A program made the position numbers and the translations under genes. From the NCBI GenBank assembly GCA_018651605.1, contig JABIDS010000014.1:1-64000 (forward strand): a stretch of 64,000 nt of DNA, written 5' to 3'. Shown piece by piece: positions 51,450 through 60,958 of the stretch. This DNA is from an archaeon. GTDB lineage: Archaea; Nanobdellota; Nanobdellia; Pacearchaeales; GW2011-AR1. The notes beneath the pieces are model-generated. The model ran no database searches. It was not told the DNA's origin and saw nothing but the letters and a program-made list of their open reading frames with translations. Numbering within the stretch: the stretch's first letter is position 1; the number at the start of each line of letters is the position of its first letter.

Positions 51450-52607
51450 ATGGATTCATTATCTCTTCGAAAATCTGAATTTAAGGTGCCTGAAATTTCT
51501 ATTGTTCTTCCGTGTAGAAATGAGGAAAAGTCGTTGCCTTTTTGTCTTAAACAGATAAATTGGGTTGTTTTTAAGGCTGGGCTTAATGCTGAGATAATTG
51601 TTTCTGATTCATCTGTTGATCGGTCTGCAGAGATTGCTAAGAGTTTTGGGGCTAGAGTTATTAAACATAATAAAAAAGGTTATGGGATTGCTTATTTAGA
51701 GGGATTTAAGCAGGCTAAGGGGAAATATATTTTTATGGCAGATTGTGATGGAACTTATGATTTTAATGAAATTCCTAAGTTTGTTGAAGCTTTGAGAAAG
51801 GGTTATGATTTTGTTATTGGTGATAGGTTTGCTTATAAGTTTGGAAATGAGGTTATGCCTTGGACTCATAAGTATATTGGTAATCCTATTTTGTCGGGGA
51901 TTTTGAGATTGTTTTTTAAGACTAGTGTGAGGGATTCGCATTGTGGTATGAGGGCTGTGAGTCGGAGTGCTTTAGATAAATTGAAGTTGCAGACTGTTGG
52001 GATGGAGTTTGCATCTGAGATGATTGTTAAGGCTTTGAAATGTGGTTTAAAGATTAAGGAATTTCCAATTAAGTATAAACCTCGAATTGGAGAGTCAAAA
52101 TTGAGTACTTGGAGAGATGGTTGGAGGCATTTGAGATTTATGCTTTTGTATTCTCCTTTGTTTCTTTTTTTTATTCCTGGATTTACTCTTTTTGTTTTGG
52201 GTTTATTGTCTTTTTTTTGGCTTTATTTTGGTTTGGCAGAGGTTTTTGGAACACAACTTTATGTTCATCCGATGTTTATTTCATCTTTGTTTATGATTAT
52301 TGGATATCAGTTAATGATTTTTGCTTTGTTTGCGAAGACTTATGCTATTACTCATTTGAATGAGAAGTCTCCTTTAGAAAAGTTGTATAGGTATGTTACG
52401 ATTGAGAAGGCAGGGATTATTGGAGGAGTTTTGGTTGTTTTAGGTGTTGGAATATATGGGTATATTTTTTTAAAATGGGTTAATTCTGGTTTTGGTTCCT
52501 TAGATGAAGTTAAGAATTTGGTTGTGGCTCAGACTTTTGCAGTGATTGGTGTGCAGACAATATTTTCGGCTTTTATGTTGAGTATATTGGGGATTAAGGA
52601 AAGATGA
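51450..52607 (+). CDS. GT2 glycosyltransferase with C-terminal membrane helices
   Basis: 385 residues. An N-terminal DPM1-like GT2 domain: EISIVLPCRNEEKSLPF, DCDGTYDFNEIPKF (DxD metal site near residue 96) and SHCGMRAVSR. The rest has about four to six membrane helices (FFIPGFTLFVLGLLSFFW and later). Similar proteins transfer a sugar to a polyprenyl phosphate carrier. Overlaps the next gene by 4 bases, the first pair of the glycan locus. Confidence 0.9.
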   Translation: MDSLSLRKSEFKVPEISIVLPCRNEEKSLPFCLKQINWVVFKAGLNAEIIVSDSSVDRSAEIAKSFGARVIKHNKKGYGIAYLEGFKQAKGKYIFMADCDGTYDFNEIPKFVEALRKGYDFVIGDRFAYKFGNEVMPWTHKYIGNPILSGILRLFFKTSVRDSHCGMRAVSRSALDKLKLQTVGMEFASEMIVKALKCGLKIKEFPIKYKPRIGESKLSTWRDGWRHLRFMLLYSPLFLFFIPGFTLFVLGLLSFFWLYFGLAEVFGTQLYVHPMFISSLFMIIGYQLMIFALFAKTYAITHLNEKSPLEKLYRYVTIEKAGIIGGVLVVLGVGIYGYIFLKWVNSGFGSLDEVKNLVVAQTFAVIGVQTIFSAFMLSILGIKER

Positions 52608-53758
52608 AAATAGCAATAACTACTGATGCAATATATCCTTTTACTTTGGGGGGTTCTGAAATAAGGAATCATGAAATAGCAAAGAGATTGATTAAAAAAG
52701 GTCATGAGGTGCATATTCTTGGTGGGAAATTTTGGAAAGGTAATTCTAATATAGAGATGGATGGGATAAAAATTTATGGTGTTTCAGATTATAAAAATTT
52801 ATATGATGAAACTGGGAAAAGAAAACCCTTTGAACCTTTTTTGCTTTCTATTCGAATGTTTTTTTATTTATTGAAAGAGGATTATGATTTAATTGATAAT
52901 GCAGCGTTTAATTTTTTTAATTGTTATTCAACTAAGTTGGTTTCTTTGATTAATTCTACACATCTAGTGTTCACTTGGCATCAATATTTTGGGAATTATT
53001 TATTGGGTTATTTAGGGAATATTAAGGGAGTGATAGCTAGAACCTTGGAGTTTTTTTCAACAAAGTTAACAAAAAATAATTTAGTAGTTTCAAATCACGT
53101 TAAGAATGAATTAGTGAAGAAAAATGTTCTTTCTGAAAATATTCAGGTTATTTTTAATGGAACTGATTTGAAACAGATAGACTCTGTTGAATCTTTGAAT
53201 AAATTTTATGATTTGATATTTGTTGGTCGGCTTAATTACCAAAAAAATTTGTCTCTTTTAATAAAATCTGTGAAGATTTTAAAAAAGAAATTTCTAAAGT
53301 TAAAAGTATGTATTGTTGGGGAGGGAGAAGAAAGAGAAAATTTATTGAAATTAATTAATGATTTTGATCTTAAAGAGAATTTTGATTTTGTAGGTAAGGT
53401 TGAAGATAAGGGTCTTGTTTATCAATATTTGAAATCCTCTCGAGTTTTTGTGCTTCCTTCAAAATTAGAAGGTTTTCCTTTGACAATTATCGAAGCAAAT
53501 GCTTCTGGTTTACCGATAGTAACTACTAAAACTTTTTATAATAATACTTCTGAATATGTGAAGAATAATGTTAATGGATTGTTGGTTAAACCTAATGCTA
53601 AAGATTTTTCAGACGCTATTTCTAGATTGTTAGAAGATGAAAATATGTTGCAAAAGATGTCTAAGCAAGGAAGAGAAAAATCACAAAATTTTGATTGGGA
53701 TAAGATTGCTTTTGAACAGGAGAAATATTATTTGGAGGTGATTAAGAATGGGAAGTAG
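52604..53758 (+). CDS. GT4-family glycosyltransferase
   Basis: 384 residues with GT-B fold. MKIAITTDAIYPFTLGGSE at the N-terminus, FNGTDLKQID, LIFVGRLNYQKNL and EGFPLTIIEANASGLPIV, which is the nucleotide-sugar binding E-x7-E motif. The sugar is not readable. Convergent with the ABC exporter genes, 7 bases apart. Confidence 0.92.
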   Translation: MKIAITTDAIYPFTLGGSEIRNHEIAKRLIKKGHEVHILGGKFWKGNSNIEMDGIKIYGVSDYKNLYDETGKRKPFEPFLLSIRMFFYLLKEDYDLIDNAAFNFFNCYSTKLVSLINSTHLVFTWHQYFGNYLLGYLGNIKGVIARTLEFFSTKLTKNNLVVSNHVKNELVKKNVLSENIQVIFNGTDLKQIDSVESLNKFYDLIFVGRLNYQKNLSLLIKSVKILKKKFLKLKVCIVGEGEERENLLKLINDFDLKENFDFVGKVEDKGLVYQYLKSSRVFVLPSKLEGFPLTIIEANASGLPIVTTKTFYNNTSEYVKNNVNGLLVKPNAKDFSDAISRLLEDENMLQKMSKQGREKSQNFDWDKIAFEQEKYYLEVIKNGK

Positions 53759-53765
53759 GTTTTTT

Positions 53766-54518
53766 TTATTTTTCTTCTAGATATCTTTCTATAACTTCTT
53801 TGGCATTACCTTCTGCAATGATGTATCCATTATCAATCCAAATAACTTTATCACAATATTCTTTAATTGCTTCTAGATTATGACTAACTAAAATAACTGT
53901 GGATCCACTTTTTAGTAAATCCTCCATTTTTTTTAATGATTTTTCTTGATATTCTTTATCTGCTCCCCCTCCAATTACTTCGTCTACTAATAAAATGTCT
54001 GGATTTTTATGGGCGACACAATGCAAACCGATTGATGAAGCTAATCTTGTTTGCATTCCTGAAGAAAACTTGAAAAATTTTGTGTTAATATAATCTTTTA
54101 ATCCTGAAAATTCAACAATTTCATTAAATTTTTCTTTGATATCTTTTTGACTTAACCCCATTATAGAACCACTTAAAAAAATGTTTTCTTTCATTGTTAA
54201 TTTTGGGCTTAAACCGTGTCCAAAACCTGTTAAATAAACTAATTGGCCGTTGGTTTGAATGGTTCCCTCATTAGCTTGGTAAATCCTTGCAATTATTCTT
54301 AATAGTGTAGATTTTCCAGAACCATTTTTTCCAATGATGCCCAGGTTTTCCCCTGCTTTAATTTTTAGTGAGATATTTTTTAAAACAATAATTTCCTTAG
54401 GATTTTTGTTTCCTGAAATAATGTCTAAAAGTCTGGCTAAAGCACCTTTGTCTTTGTTGTTTTTGTCAAACTTTTTAGATACATTTTCTAATTTTATTCG
54501 AATAATTTTTTCATCCAT
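53766..54518 (-). CDS. ABC polysaccharide export ATPase (Wzt/TagH-like)
   Basis: 250 residues. Walker A GKNGSGKST, signature FSSGMQTRL, Walker B ILLVDEVIGGG, H-loop VSHNLEAI. The order and spacing match Wzt/TagH-type ATPases, but the C-terminal carbohydrate-binding domain found on Wzt is absent. Overlaps the permease stop by one base. Confidence 0.92.
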   Translation of the reverse strand: MDEKIIRIKLENVSKKFDKNNKDKGALARLLDIISGNKNPKEIIVLKNISLKIKAGENLGIIGKNGSGKSTLLRIIARIYQANEGTIQTNGQLVYLTGFGHGLSPKLTMKENIFLSGSIMGLSQKDIKEKFNEIVEFSGLKDYINTKFFKFSSGMQTRLASSIGLHCVAHKNPDILLVDEVIGGGADKEYQEKSLKKMEDLLKSGSTVILVSHNLEAIKEYCDKVIWIDNGYIIAEGNAKEVIERYLEEK

Positions 54519-55294
54519 TAAATATGTTCTGCAAATTTATTTTTGTATTTATTAAACACTAAAATGCTAGTAATAAATATTATTATACTTAATGCCATAG
54601 TTATTTCAATCATCCATAATTCTGAGAGTTTTTTGTAAACAATTAAATCTCTGGAGATTGTTATGAAGTAGAAGAGAGGATTAAATAAATTTATTTTGTA
54701 TATTAAACTTCCTTTTTCAGCTACGTAAAATAAAGGTGTTGCGAAAAATAATAATCTTGTTACAACTCTCCATGCATTATCTAAATCGCTGACATAAACT
54801 CCTATTGTTGCTAATAAAAATGAAGAACCTGTTGTAAATAAAATATAAAATATAAAAATAATTGGATAAATTAATAATTGGATTAATGGTATTTTGAAAA
54901 AAATCATAAATCCTATGAAGAGAATGATTTCAAAAAAATGGGCAAAAGTGTTTTCTATTATCCTTGATAGGATTATTGATTCGTTATTTATTTTTATTGA
55001 TTTAATAAAGTTTGAGCTGTTTTCTATTATTTTTGTAGAAATAGAAGTGGTTGCAGAAAAAAAATTAAACATAATTAAACCTAGTAAGAGGTAGAGAGGA
55101 TAGTTATTAACTATGTTCCCCCCCAATGCTTTTTGAATCCCTAGAATTATTATAAATAAAAAAAATGGTTCTAAAAGGTACCAAAAGATTCCTAAAAAAC
55201 TTCCTTCATTTTTTAATTTAAAATTTGCTTTTGCTAATTGTAGGCTGAGTCCTAAAATGCTTTTTAGTTTTTGTGAATATTTTTTTAATTTCAT
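54518..55294 (-). CDS. ABC polysaccharide export permease (Wzm/TagG-like)
   Basis: 258 residues from the ATG at 55294; the frame is open to 55330, but that start would overlap the upstream gene. Six hydrophobic segments, with GSFLGIFWYLLEPFFLFIII at the start, typical of ABC-2 O-antigen/teichoic acid permeases. With the ATPase it should move a lipid-linked glycan across the membrane. Confidence 0.9.
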   Translation of the reverse strand: MKLKKYSQKLKSILGLSLQLAKANFKLKNEGSFLGIFWYLLEPFFLFIIILGIQKALGGNIVNNYPLYLLLGLIMFNFFSATTSISTKIIENSSNFIKSIKINNESIILSRIIENTFAHFFEIILFIGFMIFFKIPLIQLLIYPIIFIFYILFTTGSSFLLATIGVYVSDLDNAWRVVTRLLFFATPLFYVAEKGSLIYKINLFNPLFYFITISRDLIVYKKLSELWMIEITMALSIIIFITSILVFNKYKNKFAEHI

Positions 55295-55298
55295 ATTC

Positions 55299-56102
55299 TT
55301 AAAAAGTCTCTTTACTTTTAAATTTATCAATTTTGTTGAGGTAATCTACTGCAGAATCCAGTATGTCTTCTTGCATTTTTTTAGTGGCATTTTGTATGTC
55401 TAGATTAGAAATATACAAATTATTGTAGCTTTTTTCATGCATTCTCCATTTTGTTTTTTTCTTATCTTGAAAAAAGAATTTTCCCCTAACACTGAGTTGT
55501 CCTAGTATCCACCAATCCAACCAAGCTTTATGTTTATCAGAAAAATCAATTTTATTTAACATTTTTGCTTTAACCATAAAACAAGAAAAAGTAGGAATAT
55601 AATTAATTTCTGACAAAAATTCAAAGGCATAAAAAGGCTTATTTTTGATTTTAAAATCATCTAAAATGAATTTCATAAGTTCTTCTCCTTCTTCAATTTT
55701 TTTTTTTGAACCAAACATTTCAACGTTATTATAAACTAAAATTACCTCTCTGTTTTCCTTAAAAATCTTTATTTTAGAAGATAAATAATTTGGATACCAA
55801 ATATCATCAGATTCTATAAATGCAAGATATTTTCCAGTGGAATTTTTAATTCCTAGTTTATAACTTTCAGTCATTCCTTTATTTTCCATATTTGAGTGAA
55901 AAAATAATTTTATTTTTTTAGGATGTTTCTTTTGATAATTTTGAAGTATTTTTGGAGAGTTATCTTGAGAGCCGTCATCTACTATAACTAATTCCCAATT
56001 TTCATAATCTTGGTTTAAAACAGAATCAATAGTTTCTTTAATACACCATGCATAATTATAGCTTGGGAGTATTATGGAAATTTTATCTTCTTCTATTTTC
56101 AT
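55299..56102 (-). CDS. GT2-family glycosyltransferase
   Basis: 267 residues, GT-A fold. ISIILPSYNYAWCIKETI at the N-terminus, VIVDDGSQDNS-like LVIVDDGSQDNSPKI, and ESDDIWYPNYL, the DxD-type motif near residue 97. A C-terminal WWILGQLSVRG region is as in family members that add sugars to surface glycans. Follows the fusion gene with one base between. Confidence 0.9.
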   Translation of the reverse strand: MKIEEDKISIILPSYNYAWCIKETIDSVLNQDYENWELVIVDDGSQDNSPKILQNYQKKHPKKIKLFFHSNMENKGMTESYKLGIKNSTGKYLAFIESDDIWYPNYLSSKIKIFKENREVILVYNNVEMFGSKKKIEEGEELMKFILDDFKIKNKPFYAFEFLSEINYIPTFSCFMVKAKMLNKIDFSDKHKAWLDWWILGQLSVRGKFFFQDKKKTKWRMHEKSYNNLYISNLDIQNATKKMQEDILDSAVDYLNKIDKFKSKETF

Positions 56103-56103
56103 T

Positions 56104-58365
56104 TTAGTTGTTTTTTAGAACTTCATTTATCAAATGATGAATTTTAGGGATAATTATTTGAGAATCGTAGTTTTTTCTTTGTTTTATTTTTCCATTTTTA
56201 GAAAATTTTTCCATTAATTCTTTGTTCTCAGATAGTTGGATAATGGCATTTGCTAATGATTTTGCATTCATATTTTCTACAACTAATCCGCAACAATTGT
56301 TTACTGCTTCAGGAATTCCTCCCCCATTTTTGAATACTATTGAGGGTTTGCCTAATGCCATAGACTCTAAAACTACTAATGGAAAGGGATCCTCTCTTGA
56401 AGGTAATACGAAAATATCTGTGGCGTTTAGATAGGGGAATGGATTTTCTTTTTCTCCTAAGAATAAAAAACCTTTTTCTCTATTTAGAATAGAGTTGATA
56501 ATTTCTTTATCTCTCTGCATTTCTCCAATCCAAATAATTTTAAAATGATTATGGCCCTTATCTTTTAAAATTTTATGTGTTTCAACAAGAATATCTGTTC
56601 CTTTTCTTTTGCAGGCGGTTCCAACACATGTAATTAAAATTTCATTTGATTTTTTATTTAGTTTTTTATTTATTTCTTCAATAGATTTTTCTTTAGATTT
56701 TTCTAGAATTTCTTTAGAAGAAATAAAAGCATTGATTAGGGCAATATTTTTTGGAGAGCAGTTTTCTTTTTTAATTAAAAGATTGCGAACTTTTTCTGAT
56801 ACTGCAATGAATTTATTAGCAGATTTAGAAAATTTATTTTTATAAATACTATTTTGGATGTAATTAAAACCTTCTTCTAGTTCATGTATATGAAATATTA
56901 CTGGAATTCCTAATTTTCTAGCTTCGATTGCAAAAATGTAAGAGACTATGCAATTAACATAAACTAAATCTGGCTTTTCTTTTAATAAGATTTTTTTAGA
57001 GTGATTTTCTGCAGACTCTGGAATTAAACTTTCTGGAGAGTAGATTATGTTGTTAAATTCTTTAGCAAATTCGTTATGCATAGAACCTTTTTTGAACGAT
57101 ACCATCTTAACTTCAAAATAATTTTTTATTTGTTTAGCAACATCAAACACAACTCTTGGTGCACCGGTTCTTGATTCTTCATGATTAATGAATAATATTT
57201 TTTTAATCTTTCTTTTTGGAGGGATATATTTTATTTTTTTTCGTGGTAATTTTTTTTTGATTATTTTTTCCTTTTTGGAATAAAGGGCTATTTTTTCTAA
57301 TAACCCTGGAAAGAAAACAGATAGCGATTTATCTATTTTTCTATTTAATTTCCATGTTAGGCTATTATCTCTATTATTTAAATTAGTTTGAAGTAATGAA
57401 TTTTTAGAATTTAAAATAGTATTTTCTTCTGCTTTTTGGACTAATCTATTTTTTAATCTTTTTAGTTCTGTATCAATTTCTTCTATTTTATTTTTTTTTA
57501 TCTTAATTTCATATTTGTTATTTTCAATAACTTTTTTAAATTTTTGGATATCTTTATTTTTTTCTATTATTTTCTCATTTTTTTTATAAATTATTTCATT
57601 AGTTTCTTTTACTATTTTCTTATTCTTCTCTTCTATTTCCCTATTCCTTTCTTCTATCTCTTCTCCGAGTTCAAAAATATAATCTTTATATTCTAAATTA
57701 TGATGTTTTAAATTAGGATCTAAAAAATTTTCTATTTCTTTTTTTATATCCCTATATTGACGTAATGGAATTTTTAATTCTTTTTTGATTAAGGTTACAA
57801 TTTTTTCAGGGTCATTGATAAGTTTATCAAAATCTATTTCAATTTTTCTTTCTTTTGTGTATTTCTTTAAATTTCCATAATATCTCTTAGATAAATTTAG
57901 AGAATCTTTTAAGGAGAGATTATTTCTGACTTTCAATGATTTTGCTATTTCTATGTTTTTTCTGTTCATAACAATTAGGAGTGGACTTATTTTTAATTCC
58001 TTGAAAATCTCTAAGTATAATTGTAAAAGAATAGATATTCTTGGATCTTTAATTGCGAAAATATCTAATTTTCCAAAATCTCTTTTTATGATCTTTTTTA
58101 TTTTTTCTTTAAATTCTAGAATGTTTTTATTCTTTATCCAATTTTTTGGAAACTTATTATAATCGTTACATGAAGAATTTAGGGTTTTTAAAATATTTTC
58201 GTTTATATCTACTATTTCTGCATGTTCAAAAAAACCTTTTTCATTATCATTGGTTCGCGGGGATATTAAATTTCCTCCTAAATAAACTCCTGAAATTCCG
58301 AGTATTCCCGTCATTAATGATGTTCCGCTTCTATGCATCCCAAGAACTATTATGCATCTTTTCAT
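56104..58365 (-). CDS. Sulfotransferase-coiled coil-GT4 fusion
   Basis: 753 residues in three parts. Residues 1-215: sulfotransferase-like P-loop protein, with IIVLGMHRSGTSLMTGIL (PAPS 5'-phosphate loop) and AIKDPRISIL. Residues 225-345: a Lys/Glu/Asn coiled coil. Residues 390-753: GT4 glycosyltransferase with GAPRVVFDVAKQI, CVGTACKRKGTDILV and FVLPSREDPFPLVVLE. One polypeptide could both sulfate and extend a glycan; that coupling is inferred. Confidence 0.85.
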   Translation of the reverse strand: MKRCIIVLGMHRSGTSLMTGILGISGVYLGGNLISPRTNDNEKGFFEHAEIVDINENILKTLNSSCNDYNKFPKNWIKNKNILEFKEKIKKIIKRDFGKLDIFAIKDPRISILLQLYLEIFKELKISPLLIVMNRKNIEIAKSLKVRNNLSLKDSLNLSKRYYGNLKKYTKERKIEIDFDKLINDPEKIVTLIKKELKIPLRQYRDIKKEIENFLDPNLKHHNLEYKDYIFELGEEIEERNREIEEKNKKIVKETNEIIYKKNEKIIEKNKDIQKFKKVIENNKYEIKIKKNKIEEIDTELKRLKNRLVQKAEENTILNSKNSLLQTNLNNRDNSLTWKLNRKIDKSLSVFFPGLLEKIALYSKKEKIIKKKLPRKKIKYIPPKRKIKKILFINHEESRTGAPRVVFDVAKQIKNYFEVKMVSFKKGSMHNEFAKEFNNIIYSPESLIPESAENHSKKILLKEKPDLVYVNCIVSYIFAIEARKLGIPVIFHIHELEEGFNYIQNSIYKNKFSKSANKFIAVSEKVRNLLIKKENCSPKNIALINAFISSKEILEKSKEKSIEEINKKLNKKSNEILITCVGTACKRKGTDILVETHKILKDKGHNHFKIIWIGEMQRDKEIINSILNREKGFLFLGEKENPFPYLNATDIFVLPSREDPFPLVVLESMALGKPSIVFKNGGGIPEAVNNCCGLVVENMNAKSLANAIIQLSENKELMEKFSKNGKIKQRKNYDSQIIIPKIHHLINEVLKNN

Positions 58366-58528
58366 ATTTATTAAAGTTTCTGGATTCTTTAAAAGATTAT
58401 ATGTCTTTAGATATATAAGTTAACTTTTTGTTAAAATAAATCTGAGCAAAAAATTAACAATTCCCTTTGTTCGAAGAGTACGCATTTGGTGAAGGGCGCA
58501 GTGGCCATTTTTTTTTGAGAATTAGAGT

Positions 58529-59305
58529 TTATTTAATGGACTTTAATTCTTCTGGAAATAATTTATCTTTTGGGTATAATGAGGATATGTTTCTCATAGC
58601 TTGTCCCTCCATGAAAAAATTAGGATTTATAATCTTAGTGTTTGTGTTAATATTCTCGTTCTTTGTAAATAGAGAAAAAACATCTAGTCCTTGGTTGTCT
58701 TCTTTACCTAGTAAAATAATTTCTTGAACTATGCATTTTAGCCCTACATTATTACAAAATTTTTCAAATAATTCTGCAGTCATACTTGCGGATCTTGCAT
58801 GAGGATTTGCAAATCCTTTGTCTTCCTGAGCATGAGTTCCATAATTAGAATGGTGTATGAAACCGACTCCTCCTTCCTTTAGAACTCTTGCAGATTCTTT
58901 AATGTAGGATTCTAATACATCTTTTTCAGCATGAACTAAAGAATCCCAACTTATTAGGAAATCTACGGAATTATTTTCAATGTCTTTTAGAGTTTTTCCA
59001 TCATTTTGGAAATAATGTATATTTGAATTTGAATTGAATCTTTTTTTGCAGAAATCTATGCAATTTTTATTTAAGTCGACAATACTTAATTTTTCGCAAA
59101 AAGGAATTAAATACTGGGTTACTCTTCCATAGCCTGGAGCTATTTCTAATATATGTTTTGTTGGAAGAAGGTCGGAGATTCTTGGTAGAATTGTTCCTAA
59201 CCACATATATTTGCTGTTTCCCCAAGGCTGAGACCATTCTTCGCCTTTTTTTGACCAATCATATTCTTCTCCCCATACTATTTTGTTTTTTTCTAATGAT
59301 GGCAT
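58529..59305 (-). CDS. SAM-dependent methyltransferase of the glycan locus
   Basis: 258 residues. ILEIAPGYGRVTQYL is SAM motif I near residue 50, LISWDSLVHAEKDVL is the motif IV/V area, and ARVLKEGGVGFIHHSNYG follows. Likely methylates a sugar or glycan terminus, given its neighbours; in related loci such enzymes cap chains. The 163 bases before the sulfotransferase fusion hold no gene, only a GC-richer patch near 58486-58515. Confidence 0.85.
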   Translation of the reverse strand: MPSLEKNKIVWGEEYDWSKKGEEWSQPWGNSKYMWLGTILPRISDLLPTKHILEIAPGYGRVTQYLIPFCEKLSIVDLNKNCIDFCKKRFNSNSNIHYFQNDGKTLKDIENNSVDFLISWDSLVHAEKDVLESYIKESARVLKEGGVGFIHHSNYGTHAQEDKGFANPHARSASMTAELFEKFCNNVGLKCIVQEIILLGKEDNQGLDVFSLFTKNENINTNTKIINPNFFMEGQAMRNISSLYPKDKLFPEELKSIK

Positions 59306-59400
59306 ATCTTTTGAAAAAAGAATGAGTATATAAATTTAAGTGTAATTAGTTGTTTTGATTTTTTGAAAACTTATAAAAACCTATTTAATTTATTATTTTT

Positions 59401-60834
59401 ATGAAACTCCAAAAAAGTCAGGTTGTTTATTTGGTTTTGGTTTGTGTTTTGACATTTGTCTTAATTTTTACTCCTCATTATGGTAATCGTTTTCCCATTC
59501 ATATAGATGAGTGGCATCATATTAGTGAAGCGATTAAATTATTTGATGGGTCTTTTATTATTTCTCATTTTGGAGTTGAAATGGGGTTTCATTTTTTTTT
59601 GAGTTTTCTTAGTAATTTTTTTAATTTGGTTAGTGTGTATCAGTTTTTACCTGCTCTTTGGGCCATTGTTTCTGGGTTGGTTTTGTTTTTTGTTGTTCGG
59701 GCTAAAGTTGGTTCATCTCGAGATGGTTTTTTGATTGCTATTTTTTCTATGATTTTTTTTGCTTCAATAAAATCTAATACAAATATAACTGGGTTGTGGT
59801 TTTTTACTCCCTTGACTTTTGCTATACCGTTTATTTATCTTTATATTTATTTTTTTACTAAGGGGTTTGAAGAGAGAAAGGTGGGATATGTTTTAGTTAG
59901 TCTTGGGATAATGTTATTTTTGATTCCTGTTCATTCTATTTCATTTTTGTTTTCAATTCCTTTTCTTTTAGTTTATTCTTATTTTCATAGGGATTTTGTT
60001 TTGAAGAATTATAAGTTTTTTCTTGTTTTTTTAATTGTTCCTTTGGTAGGGATTATTTTTTATAGTTATGTTAGAGATTTATCGATTTTGAATGGATTGA
60101 AGGAGTTGTTGGTTCAGTTGCAGTTCCGAAGAGGGTGGGGAGTCTTAGAAAGAAATAATTCTCCTTTTGAGATTTATAGTTTGATTGGTTATGTTTTTGC
60201 TTTGATAGGTAGTTTTGTAATTTTGTCTAAGCCCAAGTTAAGAAAAAGATATTTTATATTTCCGTTATGGACATTATCTGTTTTAATTTATTTAATTATT
60301 TTTAAGATTAGTGGAATTTCTTTTTTATCTCCTTATCAAAGAAATATTTATTATTTTGCTATTTCTTTGCCTGTCTTGAGTGGGTTTGGTTTTGTTGCAG
60401 TGTTGAATACTTTGAAAGGTTTTTTTGAGGGTAGGAAGTTTTTTCGAGGGTTATTTATTGTGATTGTTTTGTTTTTTGTTTTTGTTAGTTATTTTGATAT
60501 TCCTAAAAATACTCGATTGTATCAGGTTGTTGATGAAGATGGTTATGATGCTTTGAAATTTTTGTCTTCTGTTGAGGTTAAGGATGGAGAGAGAGTGATG
60601 GCGCCGGTTTTTATTTCTACTGCAATGTTTTCGGTTAGTAGTCATGAGCCAGTTGGAACTATTTTCTTTTATGGTAATAGGGGAGATGTTGAGAGTTTTT
60701 TTAAGGGGGATTGTTCTACTCGTGAAGGTTTGATTGATAAACATAGGGTTAGATATGTTTTGAGTGAGAAGGAATTGGAGTGTGGTTGGGTGGAGATTTA
60801 TGGTGATAAGGGTTGGTTTGTTTATGGGGTTTGA
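59401..60834 (+). CDS. GT-C-like integral membrane glycosyltransferase
   Basis: 477 residues with about ten to eleven membrane helices and a soluble C-terminal domain of about 85 residues. The first outside loop carries HIDEWHHISEAI, the acidic D-E motif expected in ArnT/PMT/oligosaccharyltransferase-type GT-C enzymes. The C-terminal part (VRYVLSEKELECGWV) is the kind of small domain seen in archaeal dolichyl-phosphate-dependent transferases. Last gene of the glycan locus. Confidence 0.75.
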   Translation: MKLQKSQVVYLVLVCVLTFVLIFTPHYGNRFPIHIDEWHHISEAIKLFDGSFIISHFGVEMGFHFFLSFLSNFFNLVSVYQFLPALWAIVSGLVLFFVVRAKVGSSRDGFLIAIFSMIFFASIKSNTNITGLWFFTPLTFAIPFIYLYIYFFTKGFEERKVGYVLVSLGIMLFLIPVHSISFLFSIPFLLVYSYFHRDFVLKNYKFFLVFLIVPLVGIIFYSYVRDLSILNGLKELLVQLQFRRGWGVLERNNSPFEIYSLIGYVFALIGSFVILSKPKLRKRYFIFPLWTLSVLIYLIIFKISGISFLSPYQRNIYYFAISLPVLSGFGFVAVLNTLKGFFEGRKFFRGLFIVIVLFFVFVSYFDIPKNTRLYQVVDEDGYDALKFLSSVEVKDGERVMAPVFISTAMFSVSSHEPVGTIFFYGNRGDVESFFKGDCSTREGLIDKHRVRYVLSEKELECGWVEIYGDKGWFVYGV

Positions 60835-60847
60835 ATTTCTATTTTCC

Positions 60848-60935
60848 ACCCCCTGCGAAAATCCGTGCTTCGCACTTTCCCATTTTCGCCCCTTGTATAT
60901 TGAAATCTTGTAAGAATTAGATTTTAGGTAGATGA
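60848..60935 (+). repeat. Family B structured repeat, copy 5
   Basis: Hairpin GCGAAAAT (60855-60862) / ATTTTCGC (60882-60889) with inner GTGC-TTC-GCAC, then CCCCTTGTATATTGAAATCTTGTAA, a close match to the tail of copy 2 over 20 bases, then AGATTTTAGGTAGATGA. Lies 13 bases after the GT-C stop. Confidence 0.75.
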
Positions 60936-60958
60936 TTTTTTTATTAAGATGAGGAGAA

